A DNA stretch of 64,000 nucleotides from Rufibacter psychrotolerans (GCF_016924645.1 NZ_JAFFJV010000009.1:186001-250000), one strand, 5' to 3'; shown: positions 1 through 9,860, counted from the first letter of the stretch. Program-made: numbers and translations. The notes: generated by a model not told the origin, from the sequence alone.

Positions 1-6
1 TACATT

Positions 7-186
7 CCCTCGCTCGCCTCTGGCGAGTGTGAGAAATATTGCGGCCTCTGGCCGCGTTGCAACCTTGCAAAAAAAGACAGTACAATGGCGCGGAAGTTAC
101 TTCCGTGCCTTACAAAATCCTGGTAAGGGTCTTCAAAGCGGCGAGACGCCGCCCCATAGCTCACACTCGCCAGAGGCAAGCGAGGG
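7..186. repeat. 26-bp inverted repeat pair bracketing a B-type repeat
   Basis: Bases 7-32 and 161-186 are inverted copies of one 26-base sequence with a single mismatch. Each arm contains its own small hairpin (CTCGCC-TCT-GGCGAG in the left arm). Between them lie another hairpin at about 41-56 (GCGGCC-TCT-GGCCGC) and a B-family repeat at 84-112. No gene is visible. It could be a REP-pair or MITE-like element; the left end may be cut off by the window edge. Confidence 0.6.
84..112. repeat. B-family short repeat
   Basis: The sequence ATGGCGCGGA-n-TACTTCCGTGCCTT is near-palindromic around GGAAGTTACTTCC. Closely related copies occur at 18830-18864, 19116-19150, 19198-19232 and 48690-48718. The function is unknown. 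Confidence 0.6.
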
Positions 187-702
187 ATTAGTGTGCTTTG
201 GTGTTTTGTTTATCAATAGTTAAAGGTTGAGTTGCTTTTTGCGCAACTCCCCAATCTACCGTTACCAAATCTAGCGGATTGTCGTTTCCAAGGCAGTTAC
301 AACAGCTGCATTTACCCCGGTACAGTTCGTGCCGCCATCTCACCAACTAGACGCCGTGCCCTCCATGCCGTTGTTGGTGTTTTCACCAACAATCCAACCT
401 ACGCCTTTCTATAAACAAGCCTGCCGTCCACCCAAGCCAAGTGAGAATGATCTGTCCCTAAAATATCAAGCAGGTAGCGCGCGCGAGGCCCCCGCAACTG
501 CATCCACTCATTCTAGAGCAGCTTTACATAAAACGCGTGTGGTTGAAGGTATCCCAAAGATTGCCTCCGGATTTCTGGCAGGGGGAAGTGCAGCCGGTCA
601 GGTTGTGCTGGTTTGTTTGCAAAAATGATAATTTAAGTCATAAACAGGGCTTGGAGAAATGCGAGGGAATCGGCATTTTTAGAGGCTTTATTTGTCTCAC
701 CC
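187..702. other. Intergenic region without a recognisable gene
   Basis: About 500 bases upstream of the FG-GAP lipoprotein gene. Short open frames here have no family resemblance or lipoprotein signal. The stretch before 703 is more AT-rich and probably holds the promoter, but no clean TAnnTTTG box could be placed. Confidence 0.4.
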
Positions 703-3700
703 ATGCACTTGTTTAAACGTACGTCCCTGTTGGGGATAGCCCTGGTCGCGCTGGCGGTGGTAGGCTGCCAGCAGAAAACCCCGGAAGGGGAAGCGGCCCA
801 GGAACCCGCCACCACTGAGCCCACCCTGTTCACCCTGCTGGCCCCTGAAAAGACCGCCATCAGTTTCAACAACACCTTAACTGAAACGCCTTTCGCCAAC
901 ATCATCGCCTACCAATACTTCTACAACGGGGGTGGGGTGGCCATTGGCGATGTAAACCAGGACGGCCTGCAGGATCTCTACTTCTCGGGGAACATGGTGC
1001 CCAACAAACTGTACCTGAACAAAGGCCAGATGCGGTTTGAGGAGGTAACCTCTGCCGCCGGGGTAGCGGGCACGCCCAACTCCTGGAAAACCGGCACCAC
1101 CATTGCCGACGTGAACGGCGACGGCCTGCCCGATATCTACCAATGCTACTCGGGTCCCGTGCCGGGGAGCGCGCGCGTGAACCAGCTGTTCATCAACCAG
1201 GGCTTCGGCCAGGACGGGGTGCCCACGTTCAAAGACCAGGCCCGGGAAATGGGCCTCGCCGATTCCTCGTACAGCACCCACGCCGCCTTCTTTGACTATG
1301 ACCGGGACCATGACCTGGACCTGTTCCTGCTCAACCACAACCCCGTGCAGTTCAACAACCTGGACGACGTCACCATCCGGGAGATCAAGAAGAAACCGTC
1401 CCGCAGCATGCAGTCCAAGCTGTTCCAGAACCAGAAGGGTCGGTTCAAAGATGTGTCAGACCAGGCGGGGTTGCACGCCTCGGCGTTCTCGTACGGCTTG
1501 GGGGCAGGAATTGCTGATATCAACCAGGACGGCTGGCCCGACATCTACGTTTCCAACGACTATTCCGCGCCCGATTTCCTGCTGATCAACAACCGGAACG
1601 GTACTTTCACCGACCAGTCCAGGGCCGCTATCCAGCACACGTCCATCTACTCCATGGGCAACGACATCGCCGACATCAACAACGATGGCCTGCCTGACAT
1701 CATCACGCTGGACATGCTGCCCGAGGACAATAAGCGCCAGAAGCTGCTCTTTGGTCCCGACAACTACGAGTACTTTGAGATGCTGGTGCGGGCCGGGTTC
1801 AACCACCAGTACATGCGCAACATGCTGCAGGTGAACAACGGCAACGGCACCTTCAGCGAGGTGGGCCAGCTGAGCGGCGTCTCCAATACCGACTGGAGCT
1901 GGGCCCCGCTTTCCGCCGACTATGACAACGATGGCCTGAAAGACCTGTTCGTGAGCAACGGCTTCCTGCGCGATTTCACCAACATGGACTTTATCAAATT
2001 CCGGAGCGCCTACTTCCAGTACCTGCGCGGCAAGGTCACGCCGGAGAGCGTGATGAACCTGCTCTCCAAAATGCCGGCCTCTAACGTGAACAACTACATG
2101 TTCAGGAACAACGGCAACCTGCAGTTCAGCAACATGGACAAGAACTGGGGCTTTGACCAACCCTCTAACAGCAACGGCGCCGCCTACGCCGACCTGGACA
2201 ACGACGGCGACCTGGACCTGGTCACCAACAACGTGAACCAGCCCGCCTTTGTGTACCAGAACCAGGCCCGGCAACAACTAAAGCGCCACTACCTGCAGGT
2301 GAAACTGGTGGGTACCGGCCAGAATACCCATGGCCTGGGCGCCAAGGTAACCCTCTTCCACCGGGGCCAGCAGCAGTTGCAGGAGCAGATGCCCTCGCGC
2401 GGGTACCAGTCCAGCGTGTCGCCCATCCTGCATTTCGGGGTGGGGGAGAATGCGACCATTGACTCGGTGCGGGTGGTGTGGCTGGGCGGCAAGCAGCAGG
2501 TGGTACGTCAGGTAAAACCAAACCAGGTGCTCACCTTAGAGGAAAAGAACGCCACTGGCGCTTACGTGGCCCCCCAACCGGGCAAACCTTATTTTAAGGA
2601 GACTGCCTCGCCGCTGCAGTTTGCGCACCAGAAAAGCAACACCAATGACTTCAAGCGCCAGCCGCTCATGATCAACCCGCTGTCATTCTCTGGCCCGTGC
2701 CTGGTGAAGGGCGATGTGAACGCCGATGGCCTGGAGGACTTGTTTGTGGGTGGCGCGGCTGGTCAGGCCGGGGCGCTCTATTTACAGGCTAAAAACGGAA
2801 AATTCGCCCTGAAACCCACTCCGGCCTTTGCCCAGGACAAAGCCAGCGAAGACGCCGATGCCCTGTTCTTTGACGCCAACAATGACCAGACCCTGGACTT
2901 GTACGTGGTGAGCGGCGGCTACCACCATTTTCTGCCCGAGGATGCCGCCCTGCAGGACCGCCTGTATTTGAATGATGGCAAAGGCAACTTCACCAAGAGC
3001 GCGCAGGCGCTGCCGGCCATGCTCACCAGCAAAAGCTGCGTGCGGGCCCAGGATATCAACGCCGATGGTTTTCAGGATTTGTTTGTAGGCGGCCGCGTGA
3101 TTCCGGGTCGGTACCCCGAGGCGCCCAGAAGCTACGTGCTCCTCAACAACGGCAAAGGCCAGTTTTTGGATAAAACCGCCGAAATAGCCCCAAAACTACA
3201 GCGCATCGGCATGGTGACCGATGCAGCCTGGCATGACCTGAACGGCGATAAAAAAGCCGAGTTGGTAGTGGTAGGCGAGTGGATGCCCCTTTCCGTTTTC
3301 AGCCTTTCTTCCGGAAAACTCCTTGAAAATACCCGGGCTTTCTTCGCGCGCACGTACAGCGGCTGGTGGAACAAACTGCTCCTCGGGGACTTCAACGGGG
3401 ACAACCACCCCGACCTGATTGTGGGCAACCAGGGCCTGAATACCCAGTGCAAGGCCTCAGACAAAGAACCCGCCCAGCTGGTTTTCAAAGACTTTGACGA
3501 CAACGGCGCGGTGGACCCCATTCTGTGCTTCTACCTGCAGGGCCAAAGCTACCCCTACGTGACCCGCGATGAACTGCTGGACCAGGTGAGCATGATGCGC
3601 ACCCGGTTCAAGGACTACAGCAGCTACGCCAATGCCACCCTGCAGAATATTTTCTCGCCGGAGGAACTTGCCGGAGCCGGCCGCTTGTCCTGCAATTACC

Positions 3701-4053
3701 TGCAAACGGCATATTTTCAGGGAGGTACCGGTGGGAAGTTCAAGGAGCTGAAGCTGCCGCTGGAGGTTCAGTTTGCCCCGGTGCTGGCCATGGCCACCCT
3801 GGATTACAACCAGGACGGTGCCCCAGACCTGCTGATGGGCGGGAACGTGAACAAAGCCCGCCTGCGGTTCGGCAAGGCCGATGCCAACTACGGGCTGTTG
3901 CTGCAGAATGACGGCAAAGGGAACTTCCGGGCTGTGCCGCAGCACCAGTCGGGCTTCAAGCTCACCGGTGATGTCCGCAGCATCATGCCTCTCAAAAACA
4001 CGGTATTGTTCGGGGTAAATCAGATGCCCCTTAAAGCCTATAGCCTACAGTAA
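703..4053 (+). CDS. FG-GAP/VCBS repeat lipoprotein with ASPIC/UnbV domain (CRTAC1-like)
   Basis: A predicted surface or periplasmic lipoprotein of 1116 residues. The N-terminus is a signal peptide ending in a lipobox (VVGC, Cys at about residue 22). At least ten calcium-binding FG-GAP-type loops of the form DxNxDGxxD follow (for example DVNQDGLQD, DINQDGWPD, DLDNDGDLD, DINADGFQD, DYNQDGAPD), predicting two beta-propeller regions. Between them, at about residues 530-610, is an ASPIC/UnbV-like segment (LGAKVTLF then VRVVWLGGK). The length and order match the CRTAC1-family proteins common in Bacteroidota. Its stop overlaps the start of the next gene (TAATG at 4051-4055), so the two are translationally coupled. 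The substrate is unknown; such proteins are thought to bind polysaccharide or ligands at the cell surface. Confidence 0.9.
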   Translation: MHLFKRTSLLGIALVALAVVGCQQKTPEGEAAQEPATTEPTLFTLLAPEKTAISFNNTLTETPFANIIAYQYFYNGGGVAIGDVNQDGLQDLYFSGNMVPNKLYLNKGQMRFEEVTSAAGVAGTPNSWKTGTTIADVNGDGLPDIYQCYSGPVPGSARVNQLFINQGFGQDGVPTFKDQAREMGLADSSYSTHAAFFDYDRDHDLDLFLLNHNPVQFNNLDDVTIREIKKKPSRSMQSKLFQNQKGRFKDVSDQAGLHASAFSYGLGAGIADINQDGWPDIYVSNDYSAPDFLLINNRNGTFTDQSRAAIQHTSIYSMGNDIADINNDGLPDIITLDMLPEDNKRQKLLFGPDNYEYFEMLVRAGFNHQYMRNMLQVNNGNGTFSEVGQLSGVSNTDWSWAPLSADYDNDGLKDLFVSNGFLRDFTNMDFIKFRSAYFQYLRGKVTPESVMNLLSKMPASNVNNYMFRNNGNLQFSNMDKNWGFDQPSNSNGAAYADLDNDGDLDLVTNNVNQPAFVYQNQARQQLKRHYLQVKLVGTGQNTHGLGAKVTLFHRGQQQLQEQMPSRGYQSSVSPILHFGVGENATIDSVRVVWLGGKQQVVRQVKPNQVLTLEEKNATGAYVAPQPGKPYFKETASPLQFAHQKSNTNDFKRQPLMINPLSFSGPCLVKGDVNADGLEDLFVGGAAGQAGALYLQAKNGKFALKPTPAFAQDKASEDADALFFDANNDQTLDLYVVSGGYHHFLPEDAALQDRLYLNDGKGNFTKSAQALPAMLTSKSCVRAQDINADGFQDLFVGGRVIPGRYPEAPRSYVLLNNGKGQFLDKTAEIAPKLQRIGMVTDAAWHDLNGDKKAELVVVGEWMPLSVFSLSSGKLLENTRAFFARTYSGWWNKLLLGDFNGDNHPDLIVGNQGLNTQCKASDKEPAQLVFKDFDDNGAVDPILCFYLQGQSYPYVTRDELLDQVSMMRTRFKDYSSYANATLQNIFSPEELAGAGRLSCNYLQTAYFQGGTGGKFKELKLPLEVQFAPVLAMATLDYNQDGAPDLLMGGNVNKARLRFGKADANYGLLLQNDGKGNFRAVPQHQSGFKLTGDVRSIMPLKNTVLFGVNQMPLKAYSLQ

Positions 4054-5402
4054 TGAAAAAGGTAGTTCCGGTACTGCTCCTCTGGTGGTTGATTGGGAGC
4101 TGTACTGCCCCCGGGCCCCAGAAAAAACAGAACCTGGCGTTCGGCTCAGGACAGATCAGCCAGGTGATCAACCAGATGACCGACATCATGGTACATGACG
4201 TCACCAATCCGCCCCTGGCGGCGCGCTTTTTCTCCTATGCCACCCTGGCGGGCTACGAGGTGGTTGCCCACCACGACAGCAGCTACCAAAGCATGCACGG
4301 CATCCTGAAACAGTATCCCCAGATTGCCAAACCCAAAGACCTCACCGGCCACTCTCCGGAGCTGAGCGCGGTATTGGCCATGATGGAGACCGCCAGGAAA
4401 ATGCAGCCCTCGGGTAGTATGCTGGATAGCCTGGAAGCCCGTTTCCTGGATTCCTGCCGCCGCGAAGGGTTGGCCGAAGAGGTGATCACGGCCTCCTTGA
4501 AATACGCCCAAAGGGTGAGCAAGGAGATCCTGGCCTATGCCAAGGCCGATAAATACAACCGCATCAGCAACTACCCGCGCTATACGCCCAAAGAAGGCGA
4601 AGGGAACTGGTACCCCACGCCCCCTGCGTACTTTGCCCCGGTAGAGCCCTACTTTAACACGGTCCGTTCCTTCACCCTGGATACCTGCACGCAGTTCAAG
4701 CCCGCGCCGCCAGTGGCGTTCTCCACCAATAAGAAGTCGGCGTTTTTCAAGATGCTGCAGCAGAACTACCGGGTAAGCACTCACCTGACCCCAGAGCAGC
4801 AAGCCATTGCCGCCTTCTGGGACTGCAACCCCTTTGCCCTGCAGGACAACGGGCACTTACAGGCCGGGCTGAAAAAGATCTCGCCGGGCGCGCACTGGCT
4901 GGGCATCACGGGCATTGCCTGCCAGCAAACCAAAGCCGATTTCAGCAAAGCCATGAAGGTGCACACGCTGGTGTCCCTTGCCCTCATGGATGGGTTCATC
5001 GCCTGCTGGGACGAGAAGTTCCGCAGCAACCGCATCCGTCCGGAAACGGCCATCCGCAAGTACATTGACCCCTCGTACAAGCCCCTGCTGCAGACGCCGC
5101 CCTTTCCAGAGTACCTGAGCGGGCACTCAACCATTTCGGCCGCATCGGCAGTGATCCTAACGCATTTTTTTGGGGAAAGCTTCCGCTACACCGACACCGT
5201 GGAAGAGCGGTTCGGCTTACCGGCCAGAACGTTCAATTCTTTCCAGGAAGCGGCCATTGAAGCGGGCCTGTCCCGGTTGTATGGTGGAATCCACTTCGTG
5301 GATGCCGTTGACAACGGCCGTTTGCAGGGATTACAGGTAGGAGAGTGGGTGCTGCGGAAAGTAGAGGGGGCGCCGCAGGTGTTGGCTTCGGTTCAGAAAT
5401 AA
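4053..5402 (+). CDS. Vanadium-dependent haloperoxidase/PAP2-type phosphatase lipoprotein
   Basis: A 449-residue lipoprotein (lipobox IGSC, Cys at about 17). The three PAP2/vanadium-haloperoxidase motifs are present: K322 with R329-P330 (KFRSNRIRP), SGH at 356-358, and R408 with H414 (SRLYGGIHFVDA). All phosphate/vanadate-binding residues appear intact. Family members either dephosphorylate lipid or small phosphoesters or oxidise halides; which applies here cannot be told from sequence. The start codon overlaps the stop of the upstream FG-GAP gene, a pairing often seen in Bacteroidota, so the propeller protein may be its partner. No terminator hairpin is obvious directly after the stop. Confidence 0.88.
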   Translation: MKKVVPVLLLWWLIGSCTAPGPQKKQNLAFGSGQISQVINQMTDIMVHDVTNPPLAARFFSYATLAGYEVVAHHDSSYQSMHGILKQYPQIAKPKDLTGHSPELSAVLAMMETARKMQPSGSMLDSLEARFLDSCRREGLAEEVITASLKYAQRVSKEILAYAKADKYNRISNYPRYTPKEGEGNWYPTPPAYFAPVEPYFNTVRSFTLDTCTQFKPAPPVAFSTNKKSAFFKMLQQNYRVSTHLTPEQQAIAAFWDCNPFALQDNGHLQAGLKKISPGAHWLGITGIACQQTKADFSKAMKVHTLVSLALMDGFIACWDEKFRSNRIRPETAIRKYIDPSYKPLLQTPPFPEYLSGHSTISAASAVILTHFFGESFRYTDTVEERFGLPARTFNSFQEAAIEAGLSRLYGGIHFVDAVDNGRLQGLQVGEWVLRKVEGAPQVLASVQK

Positions 5403-6113
5403 GAGGTAGTTTGGGTTGATGCTGTTGCTGGAGTTGAGTTGTTTGTTTGTGAGGTACAGTTGGTAGGTGTTTAACTTTTGCTGGCGTAGCTTCCACTTGT
5501 CTAAGTCCAGTTTGGGCTTTTATCTCATTATGGGTTATTGCTGGCGTAGCTTCCGCTTGTCTATGGATTTATGAGCTGGGTTGTTGCATAGTTAGCCTCC
5601 GTGCGCTCACGGCCGCGGGGCCCCGTCTTCCGCCCTCGCGCTGTGCTCTCTCGCCTGGCCCTCAGGCCTGCCGCATGCGCGGCACCGGGTCGAGCGCTAG
5701 GCGCTCAGCCGAAAGACTGGAATAGGGGAAAGAGCCAGAAGCAGTGACGGTGCTGGGGGAATTGCAATGCTTGTCAGCAAGGCGTACTCCCCTCCTGGGA
5801 GGGGCAGGGGTGGGTTCACATTCTGCATGGTTCAAGTCTGTGAGGTGGACCTACCATGAGGGCCGTTTGTAACTGCCGTGGGTTCATGGCTGGCTAGTGT
5901 ATAATCAGCATGCTGATTTGCTGGCGCGAGCGTTCCGCTCGTGCCTTCATGACCAGAATAAATGTCAGCTGTTACTAGAGCTATAAGCTGTTTCTAAGAG
6001 CCCTCATGACCATAAAGTCCTGCAGTTATGAGAACCTTAGGCTATTCGTTAAAACAGAAAAGCCGCTCTTACCTTGGTTAAAGCGGCTTTTGTCTATGTA
6101 GGAATGGGATGGG
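5403..6113. other. Intergenic region with degenerate REP-like repeats and a GC-rich patch
   Basis: No gene is supported. A 23-base sequence beginning CTGGCGTAGCTTCC occurs twice at 5481-5503 and 5541-5563, exactly 60 bases apart, and resembles the head of the R-family REP. A fuller R copy (GCTGGCGCGAGCG then TTCCGCTCGTGCC) lies at 5930-5955. Bases 5590-5710 are a strikingly GC-rich patch with short palindromes that I could not assign. Confidence 0.5.
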
Positions 6114-6548
6114 TTAGTTCCCTGGCCAGGCATTCCATGGAATACGGCTAAGGATAAGGACCAGGCCTAAGGCGTAGAAGATAGTCATGGTTCTGAAACC
6201 GCGGGTAGTGCCTACCTGGCGTTTGGCTTTAGAGTAACCAATGGTGATCAGGACAACGGCAAGTACCATCATGAGCGGGTGCTCCAGGAAATACAGACGG
6301 GAAGTGGCGTCTTTCATGGCGGCACCTGAGGCGTTATTAATGCCCAGCGGTGACACAAAGTAAAGAATCAGGCCAATCACCCACTGCAGGTGGGTAGGAA
6401 TAAGCCCCAGTAACCCTAATTTTCTGTTCTTGTCCGTAAACGTTTTTCCACCGAAGAGTCCGGCCAAAGCGCTGAGGAGTGAGATGCCTACTCCTGCCAA
6501 CACCAGGTACGCCAGGGCAGAGTGCGCGTGTTGAAGTCCTGTATACAT
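6114..6548 (-). CDS. Small four-helix membrane protein, unknown function
   Basis: 144 residues with four predicted transmembrane helices (about 10-30, 44-66, 90-108 and 120-138), separated by short polar loops with basic residues after helices 1 and 3. There is no signal peptide or catalytic motif. It looks like the small conserved cytochrome-b-like or unknown-function inner membrane proteins of Cytophagales. The gene stands alone, with a degenerate P palindrome about 110 bases upstream of its start. The identity as a real gene is well supported by the hydrophobic pattern; the function is not known. Confidence 0.7.
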   Translation of the reverse strand: MYTGLQHAHSALAYLVLAGVGISLLSALAGLFGGKTFTDKNRKLGLLGLIPTHLQWVIGLILYFVSPLGINNASGAAMKDATSRLYFLEHPLMMVLAVVLITIGYSKAKRQVGTTRGFRTMTIFYALGLVLILSRIPWNAWPGN

Positions 6549-6656
6549 TCTTTCTGTTTTTAGTTGCAGGTGTAAAGATAAGAGGGAATCCCAGAAAAGC
6601 CCTATGCCCAGCGGTTGTGCCCAACGGCCTGCCGGGGAAAGCAGGTCTAGACCAAG

Positions 6657-6696
6657 GCGTTTTGGGGCTGAATTTCTGAAAAGAGGCCAAAAATAC
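6657..6696. repeat. P-family palindrome, degenerate
   Basis: GCGTTTTGGGGCTG...GAAAAGAGGCCAAAAA with mismatches in the arms. It lies upstream of the start of the membrane protein gene at 6114-6548, so it is not placed as a terminator. Confidence 0.5.
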
Positions 6697-6870
6697 CTGA
6701 CCCAGGTTCCCCTTGTAATGCCTGTTCCTGCGCCTTGGTAAAGTAGGGGCGGCCCTGCCGCTAACTCCTTTGGCTTACCGGTAGTGACTAGCGCTGGTGC
6801 GTGCTTGTAGCCAGGGCTTTCTTTTGCGAAGTATTGCTAAGCAATGAGCTGGGCAAAAGTTGGACATGGA

Positions 6871-7023
6871 ATGCGTGCGGACACGAGCGGGACGCTCGCG
6901 CCAGCGGACCAAAAAACTACAGGCATGTGGGTACCTTTGGGTAATATGGGGCGCTGCTTCACCACACGAATTCTGTCTGACTCCCAACACTCCTGTCGCT
7001 GGCGCGAGCGTCTCGCTCGTGCC
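6871..7023. repeat. Pair of inverted R-family REP palindromes
   Basis: R copies at 6871-6907 (ATGCGTGCGGACACGAGCGG to GCCAGCGG) and 6997-7023 (CGCTGGCGCGAGCG to GCTCGTGCC) face each other across about 90 bases. This is the paired arrangement typical of REP/BIME units. The same family surrounds the Y1 transposase at 30146-30691. Confidence 0.7.
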
Positions 7024-7070
7024 TTCTTTTGCAGATAACATCTAATAGAGTGCAATAACCCAAAAATTAA

Positions 7071-7111
7071 AAATCCGCTGACGCAAGCTTATAACTCGCG
7101 TCAGCGGATTT
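7071..7111 (-). terminator. Hairpin with T-tract on the minus strand
   Basis: A perfect 14-bp stem (AAATCCGCTGACGC with GCGTCAGCGGATTT). On the minus strand it is followed by TTTTTAATTTTTG, so it fits an intrinsic terminator for minus-strand transcription. The nearest upstream minus-strand gene is hrpB, about 260 bases away, with a C element lying between them. Confidence 0.6.
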
Positions 7112-7203
7112 CAAGAGTAATAGAGCGGTTGTGGCCTTGTTTCAGGGACTGATCTCCTCAGTACAAGCCTCATGCTCATGTTTATCCTACCTCTCCTGCT
7201 ATA

Positions 7204-7347
7204 CCGCAAGTTTGAGCGTAGCGGCAACTTTGGGTACGTTTTAGAGCCAGATTGTAACTGGCTAATATCGTGTTTGGCAGCACAGCATAGCCAGTTAAAA
7301 ATGGGCAGCAAGGCAAGCTCCAGGTTCCCGCTGCGATCAAAATTGAA
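7204..7347. repeat. C element, copy 1
   Basis: An element of about 144 bp with inverted termini: CCGCAAGTTTGAGCG at the left and the complement of a related sequence (CGCTGCGATCAAAATTG) at the right. Its interior carries short hairpins around GCCAGATTGTAACTGGC. Related copies lie at 20660-20806 and 30852-31064. It has no coding capacity. Confidence 0.55.
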
Positions 7348-7369
7348 ATATGGGACGATACAGCACCAA

Positions 7370-9835
7370 TTAGCGCCACTTCACATTGGCAAAACGGTTC
7401 TCCAGCATCGGCTTTAGGCGTGGGTATTCTTCCTGCCAGAAGGTGTGCAGGTCGTACACGGTGGCCAGGGATTTCAGACTTGGAGACAGCAGGTGCAGCA
7501 CCACGTTTACATCACCGTTGTCTACGGTGGGGTTTGCTTCCCAGTCCAGCACATCTTGCAGCCGGATTTCCAGCAGGGGCGGTTGGCCGTTGGTGCGGTA
7601 CGCCAGTTCCATTTCGTGGCCGTCTGGCAGGATTAACGTAGCGGGAGCTAGTTCTTCCAGCCGCTGCTTTTGCTCGGCGTTCAGCATGCCTTGCAGCAGG
7701 GGCAGCAAGTCAATTTCGAACAAGTTCTCGCCAATTTCCACGTCTTCCAGGTGATAAGCCAGCCACTCGTTACAGGTCATGAGCAGGGTGGGCGTACTGA
7801 TGTCGGGGAAGCCTTCAGTGGGATGCCATTTACGGAGACACAGCACGCGGTTCTGGAACTGAACCACTTCTTCAGAGAAATTGAGCAGTTGCTCGCCTTC
7901 GCGTTTGATGGTCTCGCAGATGGCCTGGATCAGGAAGCGGTCGTCTGGGGCGGGCAGCGGCTTGGATTGCAGCACAATGTTCCCGATGCGCATGTCGCGG
8001 GAGGCGGTGAGTTCGCCTTCTTCGGGGTCCCAGGAAACTACGTCTTTCTGCTTAACTAAGGGCGCCAGGTCTTTGGGGTTCAGCGGTGAGGCCAGGAAAA
8101 TTCGACCCGGACCATCGCCGCCGGCGTGCAGGTGGGCTATGGCCAACCATGGGTCATGCGCCAGGCCATCGCGGTGGCCGGCGCTCGCGTATTTGCCGTT
8201 GGCCAGCTGAAACTGGGCATTGTTACCGGGGCGCGCGTACGCAATCCGCTCGGGGTAGCAGTTGGCCAGCAGCAAGCCGGTCTCGTACGGGTCTACCACG
8301 GTGTTCTCCGGGGCGATCTCAAACATGCGGCGGTACTGGGCGGCAATCTTGTCAATCTTCAAGAAGCGCTTGTTGTGCATCTGCTCCTTCCGGAACCGCC
8401 GCAGCGCCTCTATGCGCAGGTTAATGTCAATACCCGCCTCGCGGGGCAGCGGGTCGCGCTCTTCCAGGATGGCGGCAATATCGGTGGCTAGCGCCAGTTG
8501 GTTTGTTTCCTGGGCGGCCAGCAGCATGTGCGCTATACGCGGGTGCGTGGGCAGAGCGTGCATTTTGCGGCCGTGCTCTGTGATGCGGCCATCTTCCAGG
8601 GCATTGAGCTGGTGCAGGGTTTCCTGGGCCTGTAGCAAAGCGGCTTTGGGCGGAGGCGTGAGCCAGGTAAGCTGCCGGATGTCAATAATGCCCCAGGCAG
8701 CCATGTCCAGCACCAGCGGCGCCAGGTCGGCTTCCTGAATCTCAGGGGTGCGGTGCGGGGCCAGGCGGGCCTGCAGGTTCTCGGTCCAGAGGCGGTAACA
8801 GGTACCCGGACCCAAACGACCGGCCCGTCCGGCGCGCTGGTCGGCGGCGTCTTTGGAGATGCGCACCGTCTCCAGTCGGCTCAGGCCGGTGGCCGGGTCA
8901 AAGCGCGAGGTCTTCCCGAAGCCGGTATCTACCACCACGCTCACGCCTTCAATGGTTAAGCTGGTCTCGGCAATGGAGGTAGCCAGCACCACTTTGCGCT
9001 TGCCGTTTCGGTCTGGCATAATGGCGGCGTATTGCTTGCCAGGGGGCAACATACCGTACAACGGGTGAATGGCTATGTCGCGCAGATCGCGGCGCAGCAT
9101 AGACTCCACCTTTCTAATGTCGTTCTCGCCGGGTAGGAACACCAGCACGTCGCCTTTCTTCTCTTTAAGCGCCTGCTTTACGGTGCGAGTCGTCATTTCG
9201 GGCAGCAGGTGCGGATCGGCTTCGCCGGACGCGTACTGCACATCAATGGGGTACTGACGGCCCTGGCTGGTGACCGCCGGAGCGTTGAGCAGGCGGGTGA
9301 GCTGCGGCATGTTGAGCGTGGCACTCATGACCAGGATGCGCAGATCGGGGCGCATGGTAGCCTGAGCCTCGCGGCTGAGCGCCATAGCCACATCGGCGTG
9401 GATGCTGCGCTCATGGAACTCATCAAAAATAACCAGCCCCACGCCTTTCAAAGCATTGTCTGAGTGCAGCATGCGGGTCAGAATCCCTTCGGTGACTACC
9501 TCCAGGCGGGTCTGCTCTGAAATGCGGTTCTCAAACCGGATGCGGTAACCCACGGTCTGGCCTACGGTTTCGCCCAGCAACTCCGACAGCCGCTCGGCAA
9601 TGGTGCGGGCCGCCAGCCTGCGAGGCTCCAGCATAATGATCTTCTGCCCTGCCAGCCACTCCTGGTCCAGCAAGGCCAGCGGCAGCAAGGTACTCTTTCC
9701 CGCCCCCGGAGGCGCGTTCACAATAAGCGTATTCTGCGCCGCAAGATGCTCTCTCACGGCGGGGATGATTTCCCTAACGGGAAGGTCTATGGTAAATGGG
9801 TTGAAAGGCAAGAGAAAGTGGTTTGGGTTGCACAA
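7370..9835 (-). CDS. hrpB: ATP-dependent RNA helicase HrpB
   Basis: A DEAH-type helicase of 821 residues, close to the usual HrpB length. Visible motifs: Walker A APPGAGKST (about 41-49), DEFH at 138-141, MSATLN (motif III), ATSIAETSLTIEGV (motif V) and QRAGRAGR (motif VI). The C-terminal third carries the HrpB_C-type ending (LLSPSLKSLATVYDLHTFW...ENRFANVKW). The family unwinds nucleic acid with ATP; the physiological role in bacteria is poorly defined. The start is supported by a TACCTTTG -7 box at 9861-9868 on the same strand, giving a leader of about 20 nt. It is monocistronic, and a possible terminator lies at 7071-7111. Confidence 0.93.
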   Translation of the reverse strand: MCNPNHFLLPFNPFTIDLPVREIIPAVREHLAAQNTLIVNAPPGAGKSTLLPLALLDQEWLAGQKIIMLEPRRLAARTIAERLSELLGETVGQTVGYRIRFENRISEQTRLEVVTEGILTRMLHSDNALKGVGLVIFDEFHERSIHADVAMALSREAQATMRPDLRILVMSATLNMPQLTRLLNAPAVTSQGRQYPIDVQYASGEADPHLLPEMTTRTVKQALKEKKGDVLVFLPGENDIRKVESMLRRDLRDIAIHPLYGMLPPGKQYAAIMPDRNGKRKVVLATSIAETSLTIEGVSVVVDTGFGKTSRFDPATGLSRLETVRISKDAADQRAGRAGRLGPGTCYRLWTENLQARLAPHRTPEIQEADLAPLVLDMAAWGIIDIRQLTWLTPPPKAALLQAQETLHQLNALEDGRITEHGRKMHALPTHPRIAHMLLAAQETNQLALATDIAAILEERDPLPREAGIDINLRIEALRRFRKEQMHNKRFLKIDKIAAQYRRMFEIAPENTVVDPYETGLLLANCYPERIAYARPGNNAQFQLANGKYASAGHRDGLAHDPWLAIAHLHAGGDGPGRIFLASPLNPKDLAPLVKQKDVVSWDPEEGELTASRDMRIGNIVLQSKPLPAPDDRFLIQAICETIKREGEQLLNFSEEVVQFQNRVLCLRKWHPTEGFPDISTPTLLMTCNEWLAYHLEDVEIGENLFEIDLLPLLQGMLNAEQKQRLEELAPATLILPDGHEMELAYRTNGQPPLLEIRLQDVLDWEANPTVDNGDVNVVLHLLSPSLKSLATVYDLHTFWQEEYPRLKPMLENRFANVKWR

Positions 9836-9860
9836 CAGGTTCCAGGGTTGGAGCCATTTT

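Noticed and set aside
1456..2277. Long minus-strand open frame under the FG-GAP gene
   Set aside because: It is the antisense shadow of a GC-rich gene: Val/His/Gly-biased residues, no family, and the plus-strand gene has clear domains and a lipobox.
5590..5710. GC-rich patch as a structured RNA gene
   Set aside because: No tRNA-like or known RNA signature could be found; it is noted as unassigned sequence only.
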